DNA of 59,006 nucleotides. It comes from an uncultured Balneolaceae bacterium. GTDB lineage: Bacteria; Bacteroidota; Rhodothermia; Balneolales; Balneolaceae. A program made the position numbers and the translations under genes. Shown here piece by piece: positions 56,882 through 59,006 of the stretch (positions are counted from its first letter, which is position 1; each line of letters opens with the position of its first letter). The stretch is taken from positions 1-59,006 of the forward strand of contig CAJXOW010000016.1 in the NCBI GenBank assembly GCA_913057825.1, in the 5' to 3' direction. The notes beneath the pieces were generated by a model. The model made no database searches. It was not told the origin of the DNA and saw only the letters and a program-made list of their open reading frames with translations.

Positions 56882-57106
56882 ATTTGATTTTTTGGTTAAT
56901 AGAAAAAAATGATTATTTACAGGGTCTGTGCCGGGAGCAAGTATCGCCCTTTGCTGAACAACAAGCAAATTGAAGAAATTGGGCAAATACCTCCCGGCTA
57001 ATAATAGCAAACTTATCTCGGAGGGATTTATTATTTTCCCGAGGTATCTATTTCCCTGCACATGATCATTAAAACTCTGTAATAGTATTTAAAATAACAA
57101 GGTATA

Positions 57107-58852
57107 GTGAATTTTACTGATTTTGATTTAGATGAACGTATTCTTGAAGGTTTAAAAGCGCTTCAATATAAAGAAACCACTCCTATTCAGAAAGAGGGCA
57201 TTCCCATTGCCCTGGAGGGCCGGGACCTCGTCGGACTGGCTCAAACGGGAACGGGTAAGACCGGCGCTTTTGTGATCCCCATATTGCAAGATATCCTCAA
57301 AAAAAGAGATACCGACGAATCTCCACCTCATGCCTTGATTTTGACGCCGACGCGCGAACTGGCCAAGCAGGTGGATGAAATGATCTTCGCCATGGGATAC
57401 CATACCGGGGTGTCATCGGCTACGATAATTGGCGGCGAGGATTTTGGCGAACAGGCCAAACACATCCGCCAGGGCGTGGATGTGCTGGTGGCAACGCCGG
57501 GCCGGCTGCTGGATATATTGAATGTGTTGAACTTTGAACTGAGTTCGATCCATACGCTGGTCCTGGATGAGGCTGACCGAATGCTGGACATGGGGTTCTA
57601 TCCGGATGTCTCCAAAATTATTCGGAAAATGCCTGAAGACCGGCAAACAATGTTGTTTTCGGCGACCATGTCGTCCCAGATCGAAAAACTCTCCCAGCAA
57701 TTCATGAGGCAGCCCGAGAAGATCGAGTTTTCGGTTTCCAAACCGGTCGATACGGTAGAGCAGCATGCCTACTTTGTCGAAAACAATGAAAAGCTGGACC
57801 TGGTGGAGAAAATATTTGATCGGAATGAATGGGAATCGGCTATCGTTTTTGCCGCCACCAAAAAATGGACGGAAAAGCTGCATCAGAAACTACAGAAACG
57901 GGGTATCGATTCGGTGAGCATTCACGGCGATCGATCCCAGGAGGAACGAAATGAGTCCCTGCACAAGTTCAAAAGCGGACAAAATCCGGTAATTGTGGCC
58001 ACCGATGTGCTGTCACGAGGTATCGACATCGATGATGTGTCCATGATTATTAATTATGATCTTCCGCATAACAGCGATGATTATATTCACCGGATCGGAC
58101 GTACGGGACGGCATAAAAATACCGGTATAGCCATCACTTTTGTGACCGGAAAGGAGAAAGGAAAGTATAAAGGTATTAAAAATGAAGTCGGACTGGAGAT
58201 CAAGGAGTATTCGGCTTCAGAGATTATGAGAGAAAAAGAAGACAAGAAAAAGGATAAAAAACAGTCTTCATCTGATGATGAGAAATCCAACAATCGGCGT
58301 TCTTCTGATAACGCTGTAAATAAGAAGGATCGCAGTAAGAAAGATCAAGACACCGGTGAATCAAAGGCTGATCGGCCTGGTCGATCGGAGAATAAGAAGC
58401 GATCAAAAGGTTCTGCCCGTTCTTCAAGCGAAAAATCGCCTACCTCAAACAGGCAAAAGAGATCGGGGAATGCATCGGATAAACAATCCGCTCAAGCCTC
58501 GAATCGGTCCAAAAAATCTGAGGGCGGAAAGAAAAGCCGCTCCTCAAAAAGCAGCCGGTCCCGGAAGAAATCTGACTCGGGGAATAATCGGAAGGATAGT
58601 AAATCCAAGCACGATCAATCCTCTTCCTCTTCTTCTTCCAGTAAACGTTCGAGTAAGAGTAAGTCAGATACACGAAGTCGTAATAGAAAGAGTGGGGGCC
58701 GCAAGAAATCAGCTGATTCGTCCAACGGACGGGATCGCATGGTGGTGCAAAGGATTGAGAAAGCGATACAACGGAATAAAAATACCCGAAAGCCGGCGAA
58801 GGGATTCTGGGGCGTGATTAAAAGTTTAATACCAAAAATTAAACAAGACTGA
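57107..58852 (+). CDS. rhlE: DEAD-box RNA helicase (RhlE-like) with long Ser/Lys/Arg tail
   Basis: 581 aa from GTG 57107. The helicase core (1-365) has Q motif with TPIQ, Walker A AQTGTGKTG (45-53), DEAD in VLDEADRML, SAT in LFSATMS, and HRIGRTGR. From about 380 to 550 the sequence is a low-complexity Ser/Lys/Arg tail (for example SSSSSSSSKRSSKSKS), disordered and strongly basic, ending in a short hydrophobic helix KGFWGVIKSLIPKIKQ. It unwinds RNA in ribosome assembly or mRNA decay; the tail should bind RNA. RhlE proteins usually have a shorter tail. Confidence 0.93.
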   Translation: MNFTDFDLDERILEGLKALQYKETTPIQKEGIPIALEGRDLVGLAQTGTGKTGAFVIPILQDILKKRDTDESPPHALILTPTRELAKQVDEMIFAMGYHTGVSSATIIGGEDFGEQAKHIRQGVDVLVATPGRLLDILNVLNFELSSIHTLVLDEADRMLDMGFYPDVSKIIRKMPEDRQTMLFSATMSSQIEKLSQQFMRQPEKIEFSVSKPVDTVEQHAYFVENNEKLDLVEKIFDRNEWESAIVFAATKKWTEKLHQKLQKRGIDSVSIHGDRSQEERNESLHKFKSGQNPVIVATDVLSRGIDIDDVSMIINYDLPHNSDDYIHRIGRTGRHKNTGIAITFVTGKEKGKYKGIKNEVGLEIKEYSASEIMREKEDKKKDKKQSSSDDEKSNNRRSSDNAVNKKDRSKKDQDTGESKADRPGRSENKKRSKGSARSSSEKSPTSNRQKRSGNASDKQSAQASNRSKKSEGGKKSRSSKSSRSRKKSDSGNNRKDSKSKHDQSSSSSSSSKRSSKSKSDTRSRNRKSGGRKKSADSSNGRDRMVVQRIEKAIQRNKNTRKPAKGFWGVIKSLIPKIKQD

Positions 58853-59006
58853 TTAGGCTGATTCTCTTTTAAAACTACCTTCAAACAGGAAAATATTTCC
58901 ACCATCGGGAGAGGTAAGAACCGCATTGGAAACGGTCCCGTCTTGATCCGGGTAAGTTTCGGTAAGTTCAACACCTTCCAGTTTTAACCTCTTAATTCGT
59001 TTTTGC
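58853..59006 (-). CDS. 3' end of a gene, VOC/glyoxalase-like C terminus
   Basis: On the minus strand the sequence from the window edge encodes about 50 residues ending at a TAA (58853-58855). It includes VELTETYPDQDGTVSNAVL and TSPDGGNIFLFEGSFKRESA in part. The PDGGNIFLFE strand is like the closing strand of VOC-fold (glyoxalase or dioxygenase-like) proteins. The 5' part lies outside the window. It abuts the helicase stop codon. Confidence 0.6.
   Translation of the reverse strand, partial: QKRIKRLKLEGVELTETYPDQDGTVSNAVLTSPDGGNIFLFEGSFKRESA

Overview
The window is about 59 kb of a bacterial chromosome of moderate GC content. It most resembles a member of the Balneolota/Rhodothermota side of the Bacteroidota superphylum, probably halophilic. 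The reasons are a type IX secretion sorting domain (11291-13447), DUF4382 lipoproteins, a plant-type ferredoxin-NADP reductase, pyruvate phosphate dikinase and a glucosylglycerate (compatible solute) gene cluster. The taxonomic placement is inference; no rRNA gene is present.

Region 1 (1-10212) is an integrated mobile element. A complete tRNA-Leu(CAA) gene lies on the minus strand at 10127-10212. A 61-bp copy of its 3' part is repeated exactly at 241-301, so the element spans about 9.9 kb. It carries a P4-type integrase, an AlpA-like regulator, a replication-initiator-like protein, and a tight plus-strand operon of mostly unrecognised genes. That operon includes a tail tape-measure protein and an HK97 gp10-like protein. 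The rest of the element holds a second tyrosine recombinase and a ribbon-helix-helix-like protein. I find no terminase, portal, capsid, protease, tail tube or lysis gene. The best reading is a phage satellite or phage-derived island, and it is the main candidate for an undescribed system. Paired 9-bp repeats with 11-bp periodicity sit just inside both ends and look like integrase arm sites. A different pair with the same periodicity lies outside the left end and hints at a second element beyond the window.

Region 2 (10.3-24.4 kb) holds cell-surface and DNA-repair genes. It contains a type IX secreted LamG protein, two paralogous DUF4382 lipoproteins flanking a YhaO/YhaN (SbcD/SbcC-like) nuclease-ATPase pair, mnmA, another lipoprotein and a sugar-dehydrogenase-like lipoprotein. 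Region 3 (24.4-30.5 kb) is a phosphate-uptake cluster on the minus strand (pstS, pstC, pstA, pstB, phoU, porin) with a Pho-box-like repeat upstream and an intrinsic terminator after pstS. Region 4 (30.6-38.8 kb) has an SDR oxidoreductase, htpX, kptA, an exported protein, galE, an Fpg glycosylase, ligA and a small TIR-like protein.

Region 5 (38.9-46.7 kb) is a convergent pair of operons for a glucosylglycerate-type solute. The plus-strand operon has a GT4 and a GH13_18 phosphorylase. The minus-strand operon has an M20-fold protein with degraded catalytic motifs, GpgS, another GT4 and a HAD phosphatase. Together they could make, decorate and recycle the solute. Region 6 (46.8-59 kb) contains an AI-2E family permease, an Hpt protein, an intergenic stretch with a possible structured RNA, ferredoxin-NADP reductase, an M20 peptidase relative, ppdK, inorganic pyrophosphatase, an FKBP lipoprotein, a DEAD-box helicase and the 3' end of one more gene. 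Two large palindromic repeats flank the pyrophosphatase gene.
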